NCBI RefSeq assembly: GCF_946479605.1
Contig: NZ_CAMLGT010000048.1
Span: 1 to 16,833 of the forward strand
DNA length: 16,833 bases
DNA from: an uncultured Lacibacter sp.
GTDB taxonomy: Bacteria > Bacteroidota > Bacteroidia > Chitinophagales > Chitinophagaceae
Direction of reading: 5' to 3'
A model generated the notes under the pieces. It saw only the letters and a list, made by a program, of their open reading frames with translations, was not told the origin of the DNA and searched no databases. The translations under genes were made by a program, and so were the position numbers. Of the stretch, positions 6,132 through 12,883 are shown piece by piece (the stretch's first letter is position 1; each line of letters opens with the position of its first letter).

Positions 6132-6626
6132 TTAACGTCCAAAGTCGTCCTGTAATCGAACAATATCTTCTTCATCTGATGGGTTTGAAGGATCGGTATG
6201 CTGCCAGATCTCTGCAATTACACCCCAGCCATTTAATCCTACCAACCTATGACGTTGTCCTTTGTTTAGAACAATTACATCGCCAGGCTCAAAATGATTT
6301 ACTTCCTGCTGTTCATCTGTATCGCTCATGACCACTCCCACTTCTCCTTCTACCACACGCCAAATTTCAGCACGGCGGTGATGATATTGCCATGAAAGAC
6401 GTTGCTGTGGAGCTACACATAAAATTTTCGGGCTGAGTTTATTACCCAGCATCAGATCTTCCTTTTTATACGTTGGAAAATAGGTTTCTATAAACATATC
6501 GGCCTGGCTTTCATCAAGCACAAAAAAACCACCCCACGGACGGCTGAAATCATACGACTGAATACGAAATCCATCCTGCTCAATATACTGTTGTTGTTGT
6601 TCAAAAAACTGTTGTTTGTCGCTCAT
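6132..6626 (-). CDS. Cupin protein of the mannose-6-phosphate isomerase type II / phosphoheptose isomerase-like group
   Basis: 164 residues, mostly a single cupin barrel. Residues 64-98 (LSPKILCVAPQQRLSWQ, then YHHRRAEIWRVVEGEVG) and 114-130 (EPGDVIVLNKGQRHRLV) give the two cupin motifs. His82, His83, Glu87 and His126 are likely metal ligands. A conserved tail (WQHTDPSNPSDEEDIVRLQD) closes the protein, as in type II sugar-phosphate isomerase C-terminal domains. The enzyme probably acts on a hexose or heptose phosphate, but it lacks the nucleotidyltransferase half of GMP synthases, so the reaction is uncertain. It is cytoplasmic. It has its own downstream terminator and lies 98 nt from the next gene upstream, from which a terminator also separates it, so it is probably a single-gene unit. 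No strong promoter is seen; TATTTTTA about 20 nt upstream is a weak candidate. Confidence 0.82.
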   Translation of the reverse strand: MSDKQQFFEQQQQYIEQDGFRIQSYDFSRPWGGFFVLDESQADMFIETYFPTYKKEDLMLGNKLSPKILCVAPQQRLSWQYHHRRAEIWRVVEGEVGVVMSDTDEQQEVNHFEPGDVIVLNKGQRHRLVGLNGWGVIAEIWQHTDPSNPSDEEDIVRLQDDFGR

Positions 6627-6679
6627 ATATCAATTTGTTTCGGAGTAAAAATAAACCAGCTACAGGTGCGGGCAAAAAA

Positions 6680-6701
6680 AAACCCTCTAAGCCGAGGGTT
6701 T
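6680..6701 (-). terminator. Terminator after the small membrane protein gene
   Basis: AAACCCTC (6680-6687) pairs with GAGGGTTT (6694-6701) around a 6-nt loop. The minus strand continues with a run of eight more Ts into the cupin upstream region, a canonical intrinsic terminator for the gene ending at 6725. Confidence 0.88.
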
Positions 6702-6724
6702 CTTTTATGAATTGGTTCACTGGA

Positions 6725-7171
6725 TTATGCTGCTAGAGCAATCAGCCAGAGAACAAAGAATATTACTGAAGCCAACCAGGCAAGGCCGGATAATGCCCAA
6801 ACAAACGGAACAAACCATCCGATAATACCCAGCACAATGGCAATAATTGCAAAAAGGATCCATAAACGGAGCATTTTGCTTTTATCTTTCGTGTCGAGTG
6901 CCTTCCCTTTTTTCAGTTGCTTTTCCATTTTCTTTTGCGCCATTTTCAAAGCAATCTTCTGACCAAAAGACAATTTCTGGCCGGTCATTTCCTCGATCTT
7001 AGAAGGGGTGAGCGACAGGAATGCATCCATGTTGGTTGCTTTTACTTTTTCAATGGTTGCTTCAACACCAGCTTTGGTATTGTCTGATGCATTTGAAGGC
7101 ACATAAATGATACCTGCATAAGACGAAACGCTGAATACAGCAGCTAAAAGGACGATGATAATTCTTCTCAT
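6725..7171 (-). CDS. Exported small membrane protein, paralogous N-terminus to its neighbour
   Basis: 148 residues; not recognised as a named family. It starts with a clear signal peptide (MRRIIIVLLAAVFSVSSYA, cleavage about 19/20). The mature N-terminus GIIYVPSNASDNTKA nearly matches that of the TM2 gene upstream (GIISVPENASDVTKA). A charged helical stretch follows (about 55-98; many Lys) and then two hydrophobic spans (about 102-124 and 127-147) that end the protein. It is probably inserted in the inner membrane with the charged part in the periplasm. The bases around the ATG (CTCTACTATGAGAA) also match the neighbour (CTCTACAATGAGAA), which supports descent from a duplication. A terminator follows directly. 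Function unknown. Confidence 0.8.
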   Translation of the reverse strand: MRRIIIVLLAAVFSVSSYAGIIYVPSNASDNTKAGVEATIEKVKATNMDAFLSLTPSKIEEMTGQKLSFGQKIALKMAQKKMEKQLKKGKALDTKDKSKMLRLWILFAIIAIVLGIIGWFVPFVWALSGLAWLASVIFFVLWLIALAA

Positions 7172-7227
7172 AGTAGAGTTGTTTAATTGATTAAATATTT
7201 AAGGTTGTAAAATCTTTCTTTCGGTAA

Positions 7228-7267
7228 CAAATAGTAAGATAAGAATTGTTTTGTGCAATGCTGCACA
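7228..7267 (-). promoter_or_regulatory. Candidate promoter and dyad upstream of the 6725-7171 gene
   Basis: TTG (7258-7256), 19 nt, then TACTATTTG (7236-7228) resembles a Bacteroidota promoter with a -7 element one base longer than consensus. A dyad TGTGCA-ATGC-TGCACA (7252-7267) overlaps the -33 TTG and could be a protein-binding site. Both calls are tentative. Confidence 0.35.
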
Positions 7268-7327
7268 GGTTTTTTTGGTTAACATGCTGTGGATTCAGGC
7301 GCTCAGGTTATACAAGACAATTAGTAT

Positions 7328-7354
7328 AATAGAGCCCTTTTACAGGGCTCTATT
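7328..7354 (-). terminator. Terminator after the TM2-domain gene
   Basis: AATAGAGCCCT (7328-7338) pairs with AGGGCTCTATT (7344-7354), an 11-bp stem with a 5-nt loop, 17 nt after the TM2 gene stop. The minus-strand tail (ATACTAATTG) is AT-rich but lacks a run of Ts, so efficiency is uncertain. Confidence 0.65.
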
Positions 7355-7371
7355 TAAAATGTTCAACCGGA

Positions 7372-7893
7372 TTAATCGGTATAAGAACCATCAACAGGTT
7401 GGTAAGAACCAGTGAGGATCCTGATAAAGTCAATCAATGCCCAGATGCTTACGCCTAATAAAAGAATCCAACCGATCAGCGCAAGAACAGGTACAGTTAC
7501 TGTTGCTGTAGTGGCTAAAGTAGCAACACCTACTGCAATTAAAACGATACCAGCAACTGTGAGGATAATTTTCAGCAAACCTGCTTTTTTGTTACCAAGA
7601 TAAAAATCATGGATACCAAGGTTACCCAGGAAGAAGGCTAATAAAGCAGCAACGACCTTGCTTTTATCGCCAGCTTTTTTTCCTTTTGCCGCCATTTTCT
7701 CCAGCTTATTCTTTAAAATCTTCATGAACAGTTTGCTCTTTGAAGATTTTTTTGCCGTAGCTGTTTTTGTTGTGGCAGGCGCTGTAACCATTGCTTTGGT
7801 TACGTCAGATGCATTTTCTGGTACAGAAATAATACCAGCATTTGCCGTAAAGCCGATGATGGCTGCAAGAAGAATGAACACAATCTTTCTCAT
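7372..7893 (-). CDS. TM2 domain-containing membrane protein with signal peptide
   Basis: 173 residues. A signal peptide (MRKIVFILLAAIIGFTANA, about 1-19) is followed by the mature motif GIISVPENASDVTKA, shared with the next gene downstream, then a Lys/Ala-rich linker (about 35-78). The TM2 domain begins near 80: a first span containing LLAFFLGNLGIHDFYLGNKKAG, the hallmark turn of TM2 proteins, then two more hydrophobic stretches (about 106-132 and 135-160). TM2 proteins are small inner-membrane proteins of unknown biochemical role, found fused to many sensor or tail domains. The Bacteroidota form with an N-terminal export signal is common. A one-mismatch promoter lies about 30 nt upstream, and the gene has its own terminator. 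Confidence 0.85.
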   Translation of the reverse strand: MRKIVFILLAAIIGFTANAGIISVPENASDVTKAMVTAPATTKTATAKKSSKSKLFMKILKNKLEKMAAKGKKAGDKSKVVAALLAFFLGNLGIHDFYLGNKKAGLLKIILTVAGIVLIAVGVATLATTATVTVPVLALIGWILLLGVSIWALIDFIRILTGSYQPVDGSYTD

Positions 7894-7924
7894 TGTAGAG
7901 CGTGATTTTGGTTAATAATGATTA

Positions 7925-7954
7925 CAATAATATGAATTCAATTGAAAATTTCAA
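7925..7954 (-). promoter_or_regulatory. Candidate promoter of the TM2 gene
   Basis: TTG (7954-7952), 19 nt, then TATTATTG (7932-7925) fits the consensus with one mismatch in the -7 element. The 5' leader would be about 25-30 nt. Confidence 0.5.
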
Positions 7955-8291
7955 TACCATTAGTCGGGTATTTTCTAACTGTGTACTGTGGAAAAACGGG
8001 CACGAATAAACGCAGTAATAACTGCGCCTGCTGACCCGGCTGTACTGATAACAAAATAATAATAACGGCCATTGAAGAGGCCTCCAAAGAGAGTAGAAAA
8101 TAGCATCACAAATGATAAGGTTTATTACTTACGGCTGCAAAATAATGGAAGCCTGTGGTATAACGAACTACATAAATATGTGATACCGGAAAGTAGTATA
8201 ATTACCAAAACCATGAGGCCGGGCCGATATTTTTCTGCCGGCTGTTTTATGTTACCGGCTCTTCCCCTATCTTCGCAAAAATTTTCGACGC
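7955..8291. other. Intergenic stretch without a convincing gene
   Basis: Divergent region between the TM2 gene and the small plus-strand membrane gene. A minus-strand ORF of 43 codons (8106-7975, MLFSTLFGGLFNGRYYY at its start) is hydrophobic at its N-terminus and ends just before the TM2 promoter. It has no promoter or terminator of its own and could be chance or a relic. Other ORFs here lack coding character. TATCTTCG (8268-8275) is a one-mismatch -7 element 16 nt before the plus-strand gene. Confidence 0.4.
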
Positions 8292-8453
8292 ATGGAAAAG
8301 AAATCATCTGCATTAAACTGGATCCTCTTTTTTGTTTCCGTAGCTGTTTGTTTGATCATGTACTTGGTTCCCGGTTTAGGATTGGCCAATTACATTACTG
8401 CTACATTCCCGTTTATCTGCTATTACTTTGTAAAAGCGTTGGACCTTATTTAA
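8292..8453 (+). CDS. Small two-span membrane protein, 53 aa
   Basis: ATG at 8292, TAA at 8451-8453. The sequence has a short polar start (MEKKSSALNW), a hydrophobic span (about 11-33, ILFFVSVAVCLIMYLVPGL) and a second one (about 33-52, with ITATFPFICYYFVKAL). Lys3 and Lys4 place the N-terminus in the cytoplasm by the positive-inside rule, giving a hairpin with both ends inside. I do not recognise a family. Support for a real gene comes from a near-consensus -7 element (TATCTTCG) 16 nt before the ATG and a strong, correctly oriented terminator 24 nt after the stop. A longer plus-strand ORF in another frame covers the same bases, but starts upstream of that promoter and runs into the terminator stem. 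Confidence 0.62.
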   Translation: MEKKSSALNWILFFVSVAVCLIMYLVPGLGLANYITATFPFICYYFVKALDLI

Positions 8454-8476
8454 GTAAGCTTACATTCTATATAGAT

Positions 8477-8506
8477 AGCCCGTTACTGATGTAACGGGCT
8501 TTTTTG
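8477..8506 (+). terminator. Intrinsic terminator of the 53-aa gene
   Basis: GCCCGTTAC (8478-8486) pairs with GTAACGGGC (8491-8499) around TGAT, extended by one A-T pair and followed by TTTTTTG. Textbook form in the plus orientation. Confidence 0.9.
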
Positions 8507-8535
8507 TATATGTCAAACATAAGTTGCAAACATAA

Positions 8536-8561
8536 AAAGCCCCAACTATCGTTGGGGCTTT
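8536..8561 (-). terminator. Terminator of dnaK
   Basis: AAAGCCCCAAC (8536-8546) pairs with GTTGGGGCTTT (8551-8561), an 11-bp stem with a 4-nt loop. In the minus orientation it continues TTATGTTTG, 37 nt after the dnaK stop. It lies back to back with the terminator at 8477-8506. Confidence 0.85.
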
Positions 8562-8597
8562 GAAATTAAAAATTCGCTATTCACAACTCACCATCCA

Positions 8598-10502
8598 CTA
8601 CTTCACTTCTTCAAACTGTGCATCTTCTACATTATCGCCAGCAGCTCCTGCACTTGCTCCAGCTCCTGCATCAGCACCCGGTTGTGCACCTTGTGCGTCC
8701 TGTGTGGCTTTGTACATTTCTTCACTGGCGGCTGTCCATGCTGTGTTTAATTCTGTCATGGCAGCATCGATACCTGCGAGGTCCTGTGCTTTGTGTGCAT
8801 CTTTCAGTTTGGTAAGAGCAACTTCAATCGGTGCTTTTTTATCAGTCCCAATTTTATCACCATACTCTTTCAACTGCTTTTCAGTTTGGAAGATCAAACT
8901 ATCAGCCTGGTTGATCTTTTCTACTCTTTCTTTTTCGGCTTTGTCTGCAGCTTCGTTGGCCTTTGCTTCGTTCTTCATCTTTTCAATTTCTTCCTTGCTT
9001 AAACCACTACCTGCTTCAATCCGGATCTTTTGCTCCTTGCCTGTTCCTTTATCCTTTGCACTTACGTGTAAAATACCATTGGCATCAATATCGAATGTTA
9101 CTTCAATCTGAGGCACACCACGTGGGGCAGGAGGAATACCATCGAGGTTAAACATACCCAGGCTCTTGTTATCCTTACTCATCGGACGTTCGCCCTGCAA
9201 TACATGGATCTGTACACCGGGTTGATTGTCGGACGCAGTTGAAAACGTTTCACTCTTCTTAGAAGGAATAGTTGTATTGCTGGCAATCAAGGTTGTCATT
9301 ACACCACCCATTGTTTCAATACCAAGGCTCAGCGGAGTAACGTCGAGCAACAATACATCTTTCACTTCACCGGTTAATACCGCACCTTGAATGGCCGCAC
9401 CTACTGCCACTACTTCATCAGGATTTACACCACGGTTTGGTTTTTTACCAAAGAATTTCTCAACGATCTCCTGCACTTTCGGGATACGTGTACTACCACC
9501 CACCAAAATCACTTCATCAATTTCGTTAATGCTCATACCTGCATCTTTCAATGCAGCTTCGCAAGGGCGTAAGCAACGTGCAAAGAGGTTATCGGCCAGT
9601 TGCTCAAATTTTGCACGGCTCAGTTTCAGTACAAGGTGTTTGGGAACTCCATCTACTGCTGTAATATATGGGAGGTTGATTTCTGTTTCGCTTGAAGAAG
9701 ACAATTCCACTTTTGCTTTTTCAGCAGCTTCTTTCAAACGTTGCAAAGCCATCGGATCTTTACGCAGATCAATATTTTCCTGAGATTTGAATTCATCAGC
9801 CAACCAGTCGATGATCACTTTATCAAAATCATCACCACCAAGATGTGTATCACCATTGGTTGATTTTACTTCAAATACTCCATCGCCCAGTTCAAGGATA
9901 GAAATATCGAATGTACCACCACCAAGGTCGAACACGGCAATCTTTTGGTCTTTGTGTTTTTTATCAAGACCGTAAGCCAATGCTGCGGCTGTAGGTTCGT
10001 TTACAATACGACGAACATTCAACCCAGCAATTTCACCGGCTTCTTTTGTTGCCTGGCGCTGTGCATCGTTAAAGTAAGCAGGTACGGTAATCACCGCTTC
10101 TGTTACTTCCTGGCCCAGGTAATCTTCAGCGGTTTTCTTCATTTTCTGAAGCACCATTGCCGAAATTTCCTGTGGTGTGTACAGTCTGCCATCTATGTCA
10201 ATACGAACGGTATTATTGTCACCTTGCGATACTTTGTAGCTCCAATGTTTGATCTCCTCGCCCACTTCGTCGAAACGACGACCCATGAAACGCTTTACTG
10301 AGTTGATGGTATTGATGGGGTTTGTGATGGCCTGACGTTTTGCAGGATCGCCCACTTTACGCTCGCCGTTTTTCAAAAAAGCCACTACCGACGGGGTTGT
10401 ACGGCGTCCCTCATCGTTTGCAATTACAACGGGCTCGTTTCCTTCCATTACCGAAACGCAGCTGTTTGTTGTTCCTAAGTCGATTCCTATAATCTTGCCC
10501 AT
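8598..10502 (-). CDS. dnaK: Chaperone protein DnaK (Hsp70)
   Basis: 634 residues from the ATG at 10502; a Met eight codons earlier is less likely because the family starts at [18 protein letters not shown]-dependent cytoplasmic chaperone that binds exposed hydrophobic segments with DnaJ and GrpE. The nucleotide-binding domain (1 to about 380) shows GIDLGTTNS (6-14), FDLGGGTFD (191-199) and VGGSTRIP (334-341). The linker DVLLLD (382-387) precedes the substrate-binding beta domain with [12 protein letters not shown] (389-400), and a helical lid ends in a Gly/Ala-rich stretch and EDAQFEEVK. All motifs are intact. Neither dnaJ nor grpE is adjacent. No CIRCE-type inverted repeat is seen upstream, and no clear TAnnTTTG element, so the promoter is unresolved. 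It has its own terminator. Confidence 0.98.
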   Translation of the reverse strand: MGKIIGIDLGTTNSCVSVMEGNEPVVIANDEGRRTTPSVVAFLKNGERKVGDPAKRQAITNPINTINSVKRFMGRRFDEVGEEIKHWSYKVSQGDNNTVRIDIDGRLYTPQEISAMVLQKMKKTAEDYLGQEVTEAVITVPAYFNDAQRQATKEAGEIAGLNVRRIVNEPTAAALAYGLDKKHKDQKIAVFDLGGGTFDISILELGDGVFEVKSTNGDTHLGGDDFDKVIIDWLADEFKSQENIDLRKDPMALQRLKEAAEKAKVELSSSSETEINLPYITAVDGVPKHLVLKLSRAKFEQLADNLFARCLRPCEAALKDAGMSINEIDEVILVGGSTRIPKVQEIVEKFFGKKPNRGVNPDEVVAVGAAIQGAVLTGEVKDVLLLDVTPLSLGIETMGGVMTTLIASNTTIPSKKSETFSTASDNQPGVQIHVLQGERPMSKDNKSLGMFNLDGIPPAPRGVPQIEVTFDIDANGILHVSAKDKGTGKEQKIRIEAGSGLSKEEIEKMKNEAKANEAADKAEKERVEKINQADSLIFQTEKQLKEYGDKIGTDKKAPIEVALTKLKDAHKAQDLAGIDAAMTELNTAWTAASEEMYKATQDAQGAQPGADAGAGASAGAAGDNVEDAQFEEVK

Positions 10503-10690
10503 GATATGGATTGTTTTTAAGTTCATTAAGAGTACTCAATGATGATGCCATGCGGGGCTGAGGTGAAAAAATGGCAGAAAATAAAGCGGGTAGCCATAAG
10601 TTCTTAGTTTTTAGTCCAATTAAACGACTGAACTCATCATCCTGACCTGCACATTTCGCATAAAGCAATCCGGGTGACTGGGCAAGTACT

Positions 10691-10698
10691 TATCTTTA
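10691..10698 (+). promoter_or_regulatory. Candidate -7 element of the YdeI-like gene
   Basis: TATCTTTA matches TAnnTTTG at seven of eight positions and ends 16 nt before the ATG at 10715, implying a leader of about 10 nt. No clear -33 TTG is seen. The rest of the 212-bp divergent region with dnaK shows no repeat or hairpin. Confidence 0.4.
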
Positions 10699-10714
10699 GT
10701 CAAACCCCTCTGAT

Positions 10715-11374
10715 ATGCCAAATACGCTTGCCCAAAAACTCAGGATCAAAGAAAATTTTTCATTGCTCACTATTAATGCGCCCAAGAATTTTGAAAAAAG
10801 TCTTGGTAAACTGCCTGCCCATGTAGAGATCATCAGCGCAGGTAAACAATACAACCAGGTGCATTGGTTTGTGTTGAACAGAACACAGATGGAAAAAGAA
10901 ATGAGTAAAGTGATGAAGTTGCTAAAGTCTGATGTAACGGTGTGGGTGTATTACCCCAAAGGAACATCGGGCATACAAACCGATCTTACCCGTGATAAAG
11001 GTTGGGATTGTTTGCTGGCCGAAGGCGATAAACTTACATGGATCAGCTTGATCTCTTTTGATGATACGTGGAGCACATTCGGCTTCCGCCCAAAAAACGA
11101 AGCCGATAAAAAGAAAGAAGCTGCACCCAAAGTGAGGGAGATTTTTAACTGGGTGAACCCGGCTACCAAAGAAGTAAAACTTCCCAATGATCTTGCAGCT
11201 GCTTTGAAGAAAAACAAAAAAGCGAACGATTTTTTTCAATCGCTTTCGTTTACCAATAAGAAAGAATACATTGAGTGGATCGTTTCAGCTAAACAAGAGA
11301 AGACAAGAACTGATCGTGTAGCCGGAACAATTGAACGACTGGGTAAACAATGGAAAAATCCGAGGAATATTTGA
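10715..11374 (+). CDS. DUF3052-like N-terminus plus YdeI/OmpD-associated (OmdA) domain protein
   Basis: 219 residues, soluble, no signal peptide. Residues about 5-115 resemble DUF3052-type domains (LRIKENFSLLTINAPKNFEKSLGKLP, read in two parts, and a VWVYYPKGTS core). Residues about 160-216 match the OmdA/YdeI module found at the C-terminus of bacteriocin-protection proteins (LAAALKKNKKANDFFQSLSF, then KKEYIEWIVSAKQEKTRTDR, then ERLGKQWKNP). Such proteins are widespread; one member affects peptide resistance in Salmonella, but the mechanism is unclear. It is divergent from dnaK and followed by a structured intergenic repeat. The start ATG at 10715 follows a near-consensus -7 element. Family call is good; function is not known. 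Confidence 0.8.
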   Translation: MPNTLAQKLRIKENFSLLTINAPKNFEKSLGKLPAHVEIISAGKQYNQVHWFVLNRTQMEKEMSKVMKLLKSDVTVWVYYPKGTSGIQTDLTRDKGWDCLLAEGDKLTWISLISFDDTWSTFGFRPKNEADKKKEAAPKVREIFNWVNPATKEVKLPNDLAAALKKNKKANDFFQSLSFTNKKEYIEWIVSAKQEKTRTDRVAGTIERLGKQWKNPRNI

Positions 11375-11423
11375 TGACTGCCCACCCAAAGGGTGACTGT
11401 TCATCTTTCACTATAATAACTCT

Positions 11424-11500
11424 GACGCAGAGAACAGGAGATAAAGAGTTAAACGCAGAGCAAGCTCTGCGAAAACCTTAGCGTTCTTCTTTCTCTGCGC
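11424..11500. repeat. CGCAGAG-type imperfect inverted repeat element
   Basis: Four copies of the heptamer CGCAGAG or its complement lie at 11426-11432, 11454-11460, 11465-11471 and 11493-11499, forming a nested inverted repeat. The inner pair closes a perfect 7-bp hairpin with loop CAAG (11461-11464). The outer pair extends as GACGCAGAGAA against TTCTCTGCGCC. Purine-rich CGCAGAG runs are known as dispersed intergenic repeats in several phyla. This copy lies between the YdeI-like gene and the aspartate kinase promoter and may also work as a terminator. Confidence 0.65.
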
Positions 11501-11549
11501 CGAAAACAAGTTGTTCCGTCAGCTTTCAGGTGAACAGGCAACCAGCTAC

Positions 11550-11557
11550 TATCTTTG
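11550..11557 (+). promoter_or_regulatory. -7 element of aspartate kinase
   Basis: TATCTTTG is a perfect TAnnTTTG match, 63 nt before the ATG at 11621. A -33 TTG at the usual spacing is missing. No lysine riboswitch or leader peptide is apparent between it and the ATG. Confidence 0.55.
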
Positions 11558-11620
11558 CAACACTATACAATAACGGGTTTAAACAAATCCGAGATCAGAC
11601 ATCAAAAATCAAACATCTTC

Positions 11621-12883
11621 ATGAAGGTTTTCAAATTCGGCGGTGCCAGTGTAAGTAACTATGAAAAAGTGCAGAATCTTGGCAACATCATCAAACAGTT
11701 TCCCGATGAACAATTGATGATCGTTATTTCAGCAATGGGGAAAACCACCAATGCACTGGAAAAAGTGGTCGAAGCATTTTTCGCAGGTAAGAAAGACGAG
11801 GCATTGCACTTATTCCGTGCAGTAAAGCTGCAACATTTAGATGAAGCAAAGTATTTGCTGGTTACACACTTTAACCCGTTGATGGAACAGATGAACGATT
11901 TCTTTACAGAAGTGGAATGGTTGCTGCACGATAATCCTGTACGGGAATTCGATTACTATTACGATCAGATCGTTTGTGTAGGTGAATTATTAAGCACTGC
12001 TATTGTTAGTGCTTACCTCAACGAAATCGGCATCAGCAATCAATGGATCGATGTACGGGATGTGTTCCGTACTGATGATAATTTCCGTGATGCGGCCATT
12101 GATTTTGCATTTACACAACAACAGGTAGATGTACAGGTAAAACCATTATTCAATAAACACCGCATTGTTATTACGCAGGGATTTATTGGTTGTACCGATG
12201 AAAACGAAAGCACCACGCTTGGCCGTGAAGGAAGTGATTATACTGCTGCTGTATTTGCTTACATGCTGGATGCAGAAAGTGTTGCTATCTGGAAAGATGT
12301 AAAGGGCATTATGAATGCCGACCCGAAATTATTTGCCGATGCACAATACATCAGCGAACTGAATTATGATGAAGTGATTGAAATGGCTTTTTACGGCGCA
12401 CAGGTTATTCACCCGAAAACAATAAAGCCGCTGCAGAATAAAAACATTCCGCTGCATGTAAAATGTTTTGCTGATGCAAGTCTGCCCGGCACCATTATTC
12501 ATAACAACCCGGTAAAGAATCTGCCGCCGATCATCGTCATTAAACAAAACCAGGTATTGCTGGAACTGCACACCAAAGATTTTTCGTTTGTTGGCGAGCA
12601 GCCGATGAGCGATCTGTACGAGATGATGGCGAAGCTGCATATTAAACCGAACCTTATTCAAACGCATGCTGTGAGTTTGCAGTTGTGTTTGGATGATCGT
12701 CCGGACAAAGTAGAAAAACTGGCGCTTGCTGCCTCAAACGAATTTGATGTGCAGGTAGAAAAGGGATTGACATTACTCAGCATCCGCCATTATAATAACG
12801 AGATCGTTGAAAAATTAACCGCAGGAAAAACAATTGAACTGAAACAGCAAAGTGCAGCAACCATACAAATGTTGTTACTGTAA
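11621..12883 (+). CDS. lysC: Aspartate kinase, monofunctional
   Basis: 420 residues from the ATG at 11621; an upstream in-frame start begins inside the -7 element and is rejected. Phosphorylates aspartate, the first step to lysine, threonine and methionine, in the cytoplasm. The catalytic domain (about 1-295) has KFGGASV (5-11), the substrate loop CVGELLS (119-125), GFIGCTDENESTTLGREGSD (187-206) and KDVKGIMNADP (225-235). Residues about 310-390 form the ACT region used for feedback inhibition. No homoserine dehydrogenase domain follows, unlike the bifunctional ThrA-type enzymes. The gene ends at 12883, exactly next to the stop of the convergent gene, with no terminator between. The symbol is given for the reaction; Bacteroidota often carry more than one aspartate kinase and this could be a second isoform. 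Confidence 0.93.
   Translation: MKVFKFGGASVSNYEKVQNLGNIIKQFPDEQLMIVISAMGKTTNALEKVVEAFFAGKKDEALHLFRAVKLQHLDEAKYLLVTHFNPLMEQMNDFFTEVEWLLHDNPVREFDYYYDQIVCVGELLSTAIVSAYLNEIGISNQWIDVRDVFRTDDNFRDAAIDFAFTQQQVDVQVKPLFNKHRIVITQGFIGCTDENESTTLGREGSDYTAAVFAYMLDAESVAIWKDVKGIMNADPKLFADAQYISELNYDEVIEMAFYGAQVIHPKTIKPLQNKNIPLHVKCFADASLPGTIIHNNPVKNLPPIIVIKQNQVLLELHTKDFSFVGEQPMSDLYEMMAKLHIKPNLIQTHAVSLQLCLDDRPDKVEKLALAASNEFDVQVEKGLTLLSIRHYNNEIVEKLTAGKTIELKQQSAATIQMLLL

Noticed and set aside
7975..8106. Minus-strand ORF of 43 codons with a hydrophobic N-terminus
   Set aside because: No promoter, terminator or family support; kept only as a note in the intergenic entry.
8125..8313. Minus-strand ORF of 62 codons
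   Set aside because: It covers the promoter of the plus-strand 53-aa gene, and its composition does not look coding.
8072..8494. Plus-strand ORF of 140 codons
   Set aside because: It overlaps the 53-aa gene in another frame, starts upstream of that gene's promoter, runs into the terminator stem and has no recognisable domain or membrane pattern.
10503..10714. CIRCE or other heat-shock operator upstream of dnaK
   Set aside because: No TTAGCACTC-N9-GAGTGCTAA-like inverted repeat was found in the interval.
11558..11620. Possible lysine riboswitch or leader peptide before aspartate kinase
   Set aside because: The leader is only about 60 nt, far too short for a lysine riboswitch, and holds no Lys- or Thr-rich ORF or competing hairpins.
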